Source of the DNA: Cellvibrio japonicus Ueda107
GTDB lineage: Bacteria > Pseudomonadota > Gammaproteobacteria > Pseudomonadales > Cellvibrionaceae
Length of the DNA stretch: 64,000 nt
Direction: 5' to 3'
Assembly: GCF_000019225.1 (NCBI RefSeq)
Contig: NC_010995.1
Location: 2,922,501 to 2,986,500, forward strand
This document shows, in pieces, positions 57,229 through 64,000 of the stretch (position 1 is the stretch's first letter; the number at the start of each line of letters is the position of its first letter). The position numbers were made by a program, and so were the translations under genes. Under the pieces are notes generated by a model. That model did no database searches and was not told where the DNA came from. It saw only the letters and a list, made by a program, of their open reading frames with translations.

Positions 57229-57762
57229 ATGAGCGAATGCTACAAAAACAGTTTAATCCTGGTCGGCATGCCCGGTGCCGGTAAGAGCACCATAGGCCTG
57301 CTGCTCGCCAAACACCTCGCCAAAGATTTCGTGGATACCGACCTGCTGATCCAATTACGCGCCGGGAAAACCCTGGATGATATCCTGCGCGAGCAGGGAT
57401 ACCTGAAATTGCGCGCCCTGGAAGAAGAAGTGCTGCTCGCTACAGATTACCCAAACCACGTTATCGCCACTGGCGGCAGTGCCGTTTACAGCGATAAGGG
57501 CATGCAGCATTTGAAACAATTCGGACCTGTTGTCTTTCTTGATGTCACACAAGCCGAACTGGAGCAGCGCATTCACAACATGGAAACACGCGGGATTGCC
57601 AAGCACCCGTCACAAAGCTTCAGCGACTTATTTCTGGAGCGCCGCGATTTATATATGCGCTACGCCGATGTCATCATTGACGGCAACCACAAAACCCTGG
57701 ATCAACTGGCAGATGAAATCATTTACTGGGAGGCCGAAAACTATGCGGCTATGGATGCCTGA
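57229..57762 (+). CDS. Shikimate kinase-like protein (orphan, divergent)
   Basis: 177 residues. Walker A is GMPGAGKST (about 13-21), and the Mg/shikimate motif DTD (about 37-39) is present. R (about 62) in LKLRALEEE and the ERRDLY motif are also present. The canonical GGG of the shikimate site is GGS (ATGGSAV), and the LID segment (RGIAKHPSQSF) lacks the usual RPLL. GGAG lies six bases before the ATG. No aroB or other pathway gene is adjacent, unlike aroK. It may be a second shikimate kinase or a relative with another small substrate. Confidence 0.8.
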   Translation: MSECYKNSLILVGMPGAGKSTIGLLLAKHLAKDFVDTDLLIQLRAGKTLDDILREQGYLKLRALEEEVLLATDYPNHVIATGGSAVYSDKGMQHLKQFGPVVFLDVTQAELEQRIHNMETRGIAKHPSQSFSDLFLERRDLYMRYADVIIDGNHKTLDQLADEIIYWEAENYAAMDA

Positions 57763-57775
57763 TACGCAACTGCTA

Positions 57776-58036
57776 TCAGACCGAAATATTGATAGAGCCC
57801 TGGCTGGATTGACGCCGATCCTTACCGGCACGGGTTTCCAGTAACGGGGCCCTGGACGCTTGTCGGCGATCCTGTTTGCGCCGCTCCACAAACCCGGGCC
57901 GCAAATGGACGGGAATCTCTTCGCCCTCACCTATTCCATGGGAAGCCGTAGACTGGGTGACAGCCCTAACCTCCGAGGGACTATGAGGATTTTTGACCCG
58001 CACTGAGCGGGGTTCTATAGGACCAAGATAAACCAT
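57776..58036 (-). CDS. Small Arg-rich hypothetical protein
   Basis: 86 residues from the ATG at 58036, with AGGTG five bases upstream; the GTG two codons earlier is less likely. It has no membrane segment. Two similar charged motifs, ERRKQDRRQ (about 52-60) and AGKDRRQSSQ (about 70-79), stand in a Pro/Ser-rich chain. The product is not one I recognise. It converges on the shikimate kinase gene, with 13 bases between the stops. Confidence 0.6.
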   Translation of the reverse strand: MVYLGPIEPRSVRVKNPHSPSEVRAVTQSTASHGIGEGEEIPVHLRPGFVERRKQDRRQASRAPLLETRAGKDRRQSSQGSINISV

Positions 58037-58226
58037 AGTCACACCTGATAAGGTTTTTCATCATCAAATTCACCGTATTCCATAGGATTAACACCACATC
58101 GCTCCACATAATCTCTATCGGCATTTACCGTGTTTTCTTGAAAACTACTCCCGGACATTGCACAAAACCGCAACACAAATCACAAAACTGCCGCTCACGA
58201 TAAACCAGCCTGACCACACTCATTGC

Positions 58227-58254
58227 TTGACCCTATAACCAGGCTCTTTATACT
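58227..58254 (+). promoter_or_regulatory. alx promoter
   Basis: -35 TTGACC (58227-58232), 16-base spacer, -10 TATACT (58249-58254). Transcription would begin near 58261, exactly at the base of the riboswitch P1 helix. Confidence 0.75.
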
Positions 58255-58258
58255 GGGC

Positions 58259-58389
58259 CTCACGAAGGGGAGTAGTTCCCGCCGCGATGGTCGTCAGTAC
58301 GAGTGGCTCCCGTAGCACTCCGGTCACGCGGGCAAGGTGCATGCACCTTGTGAACGAGACCTTTGTCGCAATGACAAAGGTCGTGCTAT
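58259..58389 (+). ncRNA. yybP-ykoY manganese riboswitch
   Basis: The conserved GAAGGGGAGUAG box, the CGUCAGUACG region and the GAACGAGACC box appear in the family order. P1 is closed by CACGA (58261-58265) with UCGUG (58381-58385). Inner helices include CAAGGTGC/GCACCTTG and GACCTTTGTC/GACAAAGGTC. This class senses Mn2+ and in E. coli controls alx, the same downstream gene as here. Confidence 0.88.
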
Positions 58390-58405
58390 ACCCATGTTAC
58401 ATCCC

Positions 58406-58438
58406 CCGTCATTGCGTTAATTATTGCTAATGACGGAG
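58406..58438 (+). promoter_or_regulatory. Expression platform sequestering the alx ribosome site
   Basis: CCGTCATT (58406-58413) pairs with AATGACGG (58429-58436), burying the first two bases of the GGAG (58435-58438) eight bases before the ATG. Mn2+ binding to the aptamer should favour release, giving translational switching. There is no T-run, so termination is less likely. Confidence 0.65.
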
Positions 58439-58446
58439 CCTGTCCC

Positions 58447-59544
58447 ATGCTAAACGACATTTTATCCCCCCTATCGATACAATCCTTATTGCAAGCTATC
58501 TTTTCAAGTATTTCTCCTTTAAACACGCCAGCCATTACCGGCCAAGCTGCACACCATGCCAACCTGGCCACTGAAGCAGGCCTTTATGTACAAACGATTG
58601 GCACCTGGTGGATGTGGCTGATTTTTTTCACCCTGGTACTGGTTGTACTCGCGATCGACCTGGTGTTTGTCGGCGGTGGCAAACAACATCGGGTTTCGCT
58701 CAAAGAGGCAGCGACCTGGTCCATGATTTGGGTCAGCCTGGCCAGCCTTTTTGGTGCCGGGTTATGGTGGTACCTGGACCTAGAATACACACGGGAATTT
58801 GCCAATACCAAAACACTGGAATATTTCACCGGTTATTTAATTGAGAAGTCACTTGCGGTCGACAATGTCTTTGTTTGGCTGATGTTATTTAATTTCTTTG
58901 CCATTCCGTTTGAGCTGCAAAAACGGGTTCTCACCTACGGTGTGCTGGGTGCAATTATCCTGCGAACTATCATGATCTTTGCCGGTGTCTGGTTAATCGC
59001 GCACTTCCACTGGTTACTCTATCTGTTTGGTGCATTCCTGCTCATCACAGGCATTAAAATGTGGTGGATTGCCGATAAAGCACCCGACCTGGAACATAAC
59101 CCATTGATTCGCTGGGTGCGTAATCACTTTTCAATTAGCGCCACACTCCAGGGAGAGCGTTTTTTTGTGGTGGAAAACGGTGTGAAGATGATGACGCCCT
59201 TATTCTTGGCACTCATCATGGTTGAAATCTCCGATATTATTTTTGCAGTAGATTCAATTCCGGCCATTTTTGCCATCACCTCAGATCCCTTCATTGTGCT
59301 GACATCCAACCTGTTTGCCATCCTGGGATTAAGGGCGATGTATTTCCTCCTGGCGGACATGGCCGGACGCTTTGCCTATATCAAATACGGCTTGTCGCTG
59401 GTGCTGGTTTTCATCGGTATCAAAATGCTGCTGATTGATCTTTATAAAATTCCGGTAGGCTGGTCACTCCTGGTTGTCGCCGTCCTGATTGGCGGTTCGG
59501 TATTGATCTCCCTGGCCAAGACCAGGCCAGGCAATCCGTATTAA
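58447..59544 (+). CDS. alx: Alx/TerC-family manganese exporter
   Basis: 365 residues with about nine membrane helices. The acidic TerC motifs are KSLAVDNVFVW (about 133) and ISDIIFAVDSIPAIFA (about 260). The first roughly 45 residues are an extension not present in E. coli Alx (321). The start at 58447 is fixed by the riboswitch-controlled ribosome site. TerC/Alx proteins export Mn2+, and the upstream Mn riboswitch supports that role here. A convergent cysG follows. Confidence 0.92.
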   Translation: MLNDILSPLSIQSLLQAIFSSISPLNTPAITGQAAHHANLATEAGLYVQTIGTWWMWLIFFTLVLVVLAIDLVFVGGGKQHRVSLKEAATWSMIWVSLASLFGAGLWWYLDLEYTREFANTKTLEYFTGYLIEKSLAVDNVFVWLMLFNFFAIPFELQKRVLTYGVLGAIILRTIMIFAGVWLIAHFHWLLYLFGAFLLITGIKMWWIADKAPDLEHNPLIRWVRNHFSISATLQGERFFVVENGVKMMTPLFLALIMVEISDIIFAVDSIPAIFAITSDPFIVLTSNLFAILGLRAMYFLLADMAGRFAYIKYGLSLVLVFIGIKMLLIDLYKIPVGWSLLVVAVLIGGSVLISLAKTRPGNPY

Positions 59545-59563
59545 TGTTGTAACCATCAATCCC

Positions 59564-59589
59564 CCCCATAAACACCGGTGTTTATGGGG
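59564..59589. repeat. 26-base perfect palindrome at the alx/cysG junction
   Basis: CCCCATAAACACC is followed directly by its reverse complement. It covers the stop codon of cysG (59582-59584). Neither side has a T-run. It may act as a bidirectional terminator between convergent genes or be a protein site. Confidence 0.7.
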
Positions 59590-60970
59590 ACGGATTGAAC
59601 CAGTGTAGTTGGCGATGCAGTAACACGACCTCTCCCACAATAACCAGGGTGGGAGCATGGACCTCTTGTGCATCGACCAGGTCTGCAATGCTGGCCAAAT
59701 CTGCCACCAGTACACGCTGCTGGGGCGTAGTGCCCTTTTCAACCAGGGCCACCGGCGTTGTGGCTGCACGGCCATGGGATACCAGCGTCTCGCAAATATC
59801 ACGCAGGCCAACCAGCCCCATATAAAACACCAGTGTCTGGCCAGGCATCGCCAATTCCGGCCATTGCAAATTGGCATTATCGGATTTGAGGTGCCCGGTA
59901 ACAAAACGTACTGATTGGGCGTAATCGCGATGGGTCAGGGGAATACCGGCATAGGCGGCACAACCGGATGCAGCAGTAATACCCGGTACTACCTGAAATG
60001 GAACCTGATGCTGGGCGAGCAATTCTATCTCCTCACCACCGCGGCCAAAAATAAAAGGATCTCCTCCTTTCAAGCGCAGCACACGTTTACCTTGCAGCGC
60101 CAAATCGACCAGCAATTGGTTAATGTTGTCCTGCTCCATACTGTGTTCACTGCGCCGCTTGCCCACATAGATACGTTCAGCATCGCGCCGCACTAATTCC
60201 ATCACCGCATCGGACACCAGGCGATCGTAAAGCACCACATCCGCCTGCTGCATTAAGCGCAGGGCGCGCAGTGTCAACAATTCAGGATCGCCGGGACCTC
60301 CGCCAACCAGGTAAACCTCACCGCGCGTTATAGTCACATCATCGCACTGGATTTCTTCAGCCATCAGCGTTTCAGCCGCATCGGTTTGGCCGTTGAGGGT
60401 TAACTCCGCCGCAGGCCCCTGCAGTATTTTTTCCCAAAAACGGCGACGCCCCTCCGTATCACTAAAACGGGCCTTCACCCTATCGCGCCAGCGACTGGCT
60501 AACTGGGCCAGTTTTCCGTAATTAGCCGGAATCAGGGTTTCCAGTTTTGCGCGGATCAAGCGCGCCAATACAGGCGCATCACCACCGCTGGACACGGCAA
60601 TTACCAGAGGAGAGCGATCAATAATGGCGGGGGTGATATAGGTGCACAAGGCAGGGCTATCCACCACATTCACAGGTAAGTTGCGCGCTTTGGCATCGGC
60701 AGACACTTGCGCATTAAGCGCTTCATCGTCAGTCGCGGCAACAACGAGTACACAGTGATCCAGGTCTGAGGATTGGTATTCACACTCCCGTAACTCACCT
60801 TGTTGCTGCGCCACCAGGTCGCGCAACTCGGCCGAAACCTCCGGTGCCACAACACGCAACACAGCACCGGCCTTAGCCAATAAGCGCCCCTTGCGGGTCG
60901 CCACATCGCCGCCCCCCACCAACAGGCAGCGACGTTGTTTCAGATCGAGAAAAACGGGAAAATATTCCAT
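59582..60970 (-). CDS. cysG: Siroheme synthase (trifunctional CysG)
   Basis: 462 residues from MEYFPVFLDLKQRR (60970); the 18 extra residues of the longer frame do not fit the family. The N-terminal dehydrogenase/ferrochelatase domain (about 1-210) has NAD loop VGGGDVATRKGRLL. The C-terminal SAM uroporphyrinogen-III methyltransferase (about 215-460) has VGGGPGDPELLTLRA and GGDPFIFGRGGEE. It makes siroheme for sulfite/nitrite reductases. It follows serS in the conserved gene order but is separated from it by a terminator. Confidence 0.96.
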   Translation of the reverse strand: MEYFPVFLDLKQRRCLLVGGGDVATRKGRLLAKAGAVLRVVAPEVSAELRDLVAQQQGELRECEYQSSDLDHCVLVVAATDDEALNAQVSADAKARNLPVNVVDSPALCTYITPAIIDRSPLVIAVSSGGDAPVLARLIRAKLETLIPANYGKLAQLASRWRDRVKARFSDTEGRRRFWEKILQGPAAELTLNGQTDAAETLMAEEIQCDDVTITRGEVYLVGGGPGDPELLTLRALRLMQQADVVLYDRLVSDAVMELVRRDAERIYVGKRRSEHSMEQDNINQLLVDLALQGKRVLRLKGGDPFIFGRGGEEIELLAQHQVPFQVVPGITAASGCAAYAGIPLTHRDYAQSVRFVTGHLKSDNANLQWPELAMPGQTLVFYMGLVGLRDICETLVSHGRAATTPVALVEKGTTPQQRVLVADLASIADLVDAQEVHAPTLVIVGEVVLLHRQLHWFNPSP

Positions 60971-61008
60971 AGCACAAAACAGCTTAGCGAGAAAAATAAA
61001 GGCATCAA

Positions 61009-61037
61009 TAAAAAAGGTGGGCATTGCCCACCCTTTT
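61009..61037. terminator. Bidirectional terminator after serS
   Basis: GGTGGGC (61016-61022) pairs with GCCCACC (61026-61032) around ATT, with A/T runs on both sides (61009-61015 and 61034-61039). It begins five bases after the serS stop on the minus strand. Confidence 0.85.
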
Positions 61038-62324
61038 TTATTGTTTAACCGGAGCCAGGACTTCCTGGCCGCCCATGTAGGGCCTTAGCACCTCCGGGAT
61101 AATCACACTGCCATCTTCCTGCTGATAGTTTTCCAACACCGCCAAGAGTGTGCGCCCAACCGCTAACCCTGAGCCATTCAGGGTATGCAGCAGTTCCGGC
61201 TTACCTGTTTCTTTATTGCGGAAACGAGCCAGCATACGGCGCGCCTGGAAATCGCGAACATTACTGCAAGAAGAAATTTCACGGTATTTATTTTGCGAAG
61301 GTACCCAGACCTCAATGTCATAGGTTTTGGCTGCCGAGAAGCCTATATCCCCGCCACAGAGAACGACGGTACGGTGCGGCAACTCCAGGTCATGCAGAAT
61401 TTTTTCAGCATGCGCCACAAGCGCCTCCAGGGCTTCATCAGATTTTTCAGGTTGTACCAACCATACCAGTTCCACTTTTTCAAACTGATGCTGGCGAATC
61501 ATGCCACGGGTATCGCGACCATAGCTGCCAGCCTCTGAGCGGAAACAGGGTGAATGAGCCACAAACTTGATGGGCAATTGATTGTCTTCAAGGATTGCAT
61601 CGCGGTAAATATTCGTCAGCGGGACTTCTGCGGTAGGAATCAAATAAAACTCCCTATCGTCAGTCAGCTTGAACAAATCTTCTTCGAACTTGGGTAACTG
61701 CCCTGTACCAAACAGGGAGTCGCGGTTGACAATAAAGGGGATGTTCACCTCTTCATAGCCATGCTGGTTAATGTGTGTATCCAACATAAACTGCGCCAGT
61801 GCGCGATGCAGACGCGCAATACCTCCACGCAATACGGCAAAACGCGACCCCGTAATTTTAGTGGCAGTATCAAAATCCAGGCCGCCCAAGTCAGCCCCCA
61901 GGTCAACGTGATCCTTAATCGGGAAATGAAAGCTGCGTGGCATACCCCAGCGGCGGATCTCTACATTATCCTCATCGCTTTTACCTTCCGGCACTTCATC
62001 CGCCGGGATATTGGGAATAGCCTTGACAAACTCATCCCACTCGGTTTGAACCCTGGCCAAATCGGCCTCGGCATCAACCAGTTGTTGCTTGATCGATTCA
62101 ACCGCTTGCATCAAAGGTGCGACATCTTCACCTGCCTGCTTGGCTTTACCAATCGCCTTGGAGCGGGTATTGCGTTCACTTTGCAGGTTTTCGGTTTTAA
62201 TCTGAATTGCCTTGCGTGTTTCTTCCAACGCCTGAATTTTGGCCACATCCAGTTCATAACCACGCTTGGCCAAGCCTTTGGCTACCTGTTCAGTTGCAGT
62301 GCGAAGTAATTTTGAATCTAACAT
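61038..62324 (-). CDS. serS: Serine--tRNA ligase
   Basis: 428 residues, the usual length. The N-terminal coiled-coil arm (about 30-100) contacts the long variable arm of tRNA-Ser. The class II core has motif 2 FRSEAGSYGRDTRGMIRQHQ and motif 3 (LAVGRTLLAVLENYQ), with the serine pocket near SSCSNVRDFQARR. It charges tRNA-Ser in the cytoplasm. There is no strong Shine-Dalgarno before the ATG. It lies 33 bases after crcB. Confidence 0.97.
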   Translation of the reverse strand: MLDSKLLRTATEQVAKGLAKRGYELDVAKIQALEETRKAIQIKTENLQSERNTRSKAIGKAKQAGEDVAPLMQAVESIKQQLVDAEADLARVQTEWDEFVKAIPNIPADEVPEGKSDEDNVEIRRWGMPRSFHFPIKDHVDLGADLGGLDFDTATKITGSRFAVLRGGIARLHRALAQFMLDTHINQHGYEEVNIPFIVNRDSLFGTGQLPKFEEDLFKLTDDREFYLIPTAEVPLTNIYRDAILEDNQLPIKFVAHSPCFRSEAGSYGRDTRGMIRQHQFEKVELVWLVQPEKSDEALEALVAHAEKILHDLELPHRTVVLCGGDIGFSAAKTYDIEVWVPSQNKYREISSCSNVRDFQARRMLARFRNKETGKPELLHTLNGSGLAVGRTLLAVLENYQQEDGSVIIPEVLRPYMGGQEVLAPVKQ

Positions 62325-62357
62325 GATGATTTTCTGTTTTTTAAGTGAAAGAAGTTG

Positions 62358-62732
62358 TTAAAAAAACTTTTGCGTCAACGCCATGCCGACAAAAGCCATT
62401 AGCAAGCCCAGGACAACAGAACTACCGGCATAAAAAAGCGCATTCAACCCATGACCGCTCTGCCATAACTGGAGAATCTCCAGGGAAAATGCCGAGAAGG
62501 TTGTAAAACCACCCAGGACACCGGTGATAAAAAACAAACGCCAGGCTTCGGGTAAGAATGCCTTTTCCACCAGTATCACATAGGCCACACCAATCAGGCA
62601 TGAACCCAGCAGGTTGACCACAAACGTACCCAGTGGAAATTTGTTATTGAACAATGGTGTCAAATAGCTAACTGCGGCAAACCTGAGTACCGATCCCAGC
62701 GCACCGCCTATCGCAATTGCCAACCACTGCAT
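62358..62732 (-). CDS. crcB: Fluoride exporter CrcB/Fluc
   Basis: 124 residues with four membrane helices. Conserved motifs are GGALGSVLRF, GTFVVNLLGS and the pore signature GGFTTFSAFSLE. It acts as a dual-topology dimer that expels F-. GTG (62735) directly before the ATG is an equally possible start with AGGTGG at better spacing. It is 15 to 18 bases after rarA, so it is in the same operon. No fluoride riboswitch is visible before it. Confidence 0.95.
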   Translation of the reverse strand: MQWLAIAIGGALGSVLRFAAVSYLTPLFNNKFPLGTFVVNLLGSCLIGVAYVILVEKAFLPEAWRLFFITGVLGGFTTFSAFSLEILQLWQSGHGLNALFYAGSSVVLGLLMAFVGMALTQKFF

Positions 62733-62750
62733 CACCGAATGCCACCTGCC

Positions 62751-64000
62751 TCATTTTTTATAGCGTTGATATCGACTTTGTTGATCAAGCTCGCGGAGAT
62801 GCGCCAGCTTTTCCTGGATTTTCAGTTCCAGACCGCGCTCAACCGGATGGTAATAGCGCTTGTCAGCAATAGCCTCCGGCAGATAATTCTCCCCTGCGGC
62901 ATAAGCCCCCGGCTCATCATGGGCATAGCGATATTCCGCACCGTAATCCATATTTTTCATCAGCTTGGTGGGCGCATTGCGCAAATGCAGGGGAACATCG
63001 TAAGCCGGTTGGGTCCGCACATCGGCCATGGCTTGGTTGAAGGCATTATACACAGCATTACTTTTGGGTGCGCAGGCCAGATAAACCACCGCCTGGGCGA
63101 TGGCCAGCTCCCCCTCCGGGCTGCCCAGTCGCTCCTGTACATCCCAGGCAGACAAGCATAATGGCAAGGCGCGCGGATCAGCATTACCAATGTCTTCACT
63201 GGCCATACGCACTACACGGCGGGCGATATACAGGGGATCGCAACCGCCATCGAGCATACGCACTAACCAATAGAGTGCACCATCCGGTGATGATCCACGG
63301 ACAGATTTGTGCAATGCCGAAATCTGTTCGTAAAAAATATCACCACCCTTATCAAAACGACGCACATCTGCTGCCAGCACTTCGCGCAGTACATCTTCGT
63401 TGATAACACGAACCCCCTCTTGCTCTTGCGCCAAATCCGCTGCGATTTCAAGCAAATTGAGTGATTTGCGTGCATCACCATCTGCCGCCTGGGCCAGGCT
63501 GTTTAATACCTCATCATCGACCTCAAGGCCAGACTTGCCCAACCCCCGCTCTGCGTCGGTTAACGCCTGGCGCATCACCTGTATTAATTGCTCAGGCTGC
63601 AACCCACGCAATACGTACACACGGCAGCGCGACAACAGTGCATTGTTTAATTCGAAGGAGGGGTTTTCTGTGGTGGCACCAATAAAAATAAAGGTGCCAT
63701 CTTCCACATAGGGTAGAAATGCATCCTGCTGTGATTTATTGAAGCGATGAACCTCGTCAACAAACAGGATCGTTTTACGGCGTGTGCTGATTCGCTCCTG
63801 CTCAGCCGCTGCCACCGCTGCACGGATTTCCTTAACGCCGGACATGACTGCAGAGAGGGTTTCAAAACGGGCATTCGCCTGTTCGGCAAACAGTTTGGCA
63901 AGCGACGTTTTGCCGACGCCTGGAGGCCCCCACAAAATCATCGAGTGAAGTTGTCCGCGTGTAATAGCCTCGCGCAAGGGCTTACCGGCTGCCAGCAGGT
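62751..64000 (-). CDS. rarA: Replication-associated recombination protein A (5' end outside window)
   Basis: 416 codons are visible; the reading frame is open at 64000 (HLLAAGKPLREAI region), so about the first 25 residues are missing. AAA+ ATPase with Walker A GPPGVGKTS, Walker B LFVDEVHRFNKSQQDAFLP, sensor ATTENPSFELN and the C-terminal MgsA tetramer domain (ending YRRY..). It acts at stalled replication forks. It heads the rarA-crcB-serS order also found in Pseudomonas (usually after lolA). Confidence 0.96.
   Translation of the reverse strand, partial: LLAAGKPLREAITRGQLHSMILWGPPGVGKTSLAKLFAEQANARFETLSAVMSGVKEIRAAVAAAEQERISTRRKTILFVDEVHRFNKSQQDAFLPYVEDGTFIFIGATTENPSFELNNALLSRCRVYVLRGLQPEQLIQVMRQALTDAERGLGKSGLEVDDEVLNSLAQAADGDARKSLNLLEIAADLAQEQEGVRVINEDVLREVLAADVRRFDKGGDIFYEQISALHKSVRGSSPDGALYWLVRMLDGGCDPLYIARRVVRMASEDIGNADPRALPLCLSAWDVQERLGSPEGELAIAQAVVYLACAPKSNAVYNAFNQAMADVRTQPAYDVPLHLRNAPTKLMKNMDYGAEYRYAHDEPGAYAAGENYLPEAIADKRYYHPVERGLELKIQEKLAHLRELDQQSRYQRYKK

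Larger units (their letters stand above)
58037..58446. other. Intergenic region carrying the alx promoter and Mn riboswitch
   Basis: The first 190 bases hold nothing clear. The rest holds the promoter, riboswitch and ribosome-site hairpin described separately. Confidence 0.6.

Noticed and set aside
1..64000. CRISPR arrays, insertion sequences, phage genes
   Set aside because: No regularly spaced repeats, transposase or phage motifs were found on either strand.

Overview
The window looks like the chromosome of a gammaproteobacterium of the Cellvibrionales/Pseudomonadales type. Two housekeeping blocks are in the order typical of Pseudomonas and relatives: thrS-infC-rpmI-rplT-pheS-pheT-ihfA-merR-tRNA-Pro (31.9 to 24.1 kb, minus strand) and rarA-crcB-serS-cysG (64.0 to 59.6 kb, minus strand). 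Base composition is close to even, and the codon use of the long genes looks uniform. I favour a Cellvibrio-like organism, but the genus is an inference.

Region 1 (1-21654) is one uninterrupted minus-strand reading frame of at least 7218 codons that runs off the left edge. It starts with a Sec signal peptide. About 2,900 residues of tandem bacterial Ig-like domains follow. After that come six copies of a roughly 2-kb higher-order unit: an LVIVD-type propeller-like block, an SbsA/Big_5-type Ig domain, then one or two IPT/TIG domains. Its 680-base upstream region holds a consensus CRP-type site and a good sigma-70 promoter. A FadL-type outer-membrane protein gene lies behind it.

Region 2 (24135-32070) is the translation operon. 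It contains several RNA-level controls: a thrS leader with two hairpins whose loops show threonine anticodons, an AUU start for infC, terminator or attenuator hairpins before pheS, and a roughly 100-bp inverted-repeat element between pheS and pheT.

Region 3 (32138-45950) is a minus-strand iron-uptake locus. A Fur-type box covers the core promoter of a TonB-dependent receptor gene. It is followed by a PepSY membrane protein, DUF2271 and DUF4198 periplasmic proteins, an NADPH flavodoxin reductase, a MacA/MacB/NodT-type tripartite exporter, and a PepSY-flavodoxin-reductase fusion. Together these could import a ferric chelate, reduce its iron at the inner membrane, and re-export the empty chelator. 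This resembles the FpvG-type reduction and PvdRT-OpmQ recycling of pyoverdine, but in one cluster.

Region 4 (46.2-59.6 kb) is mixed. It has an orphan solute-binding protein, nfuA, metH, small conserved proteins, a HipBA toxin-antitoxin pair, a CvpA-DUF4124 fusion, a DUF4380 protein, a divergent shikimate kinase, and an Alx/TerC manganese exporter under a yybP-ykoY manganese riboswitch. Region 5 (59.6-64 kb) is cysG, serS, crcB and the 3' part of rarA. I see no insertion sequences, phage genes or CRISPR arrays.
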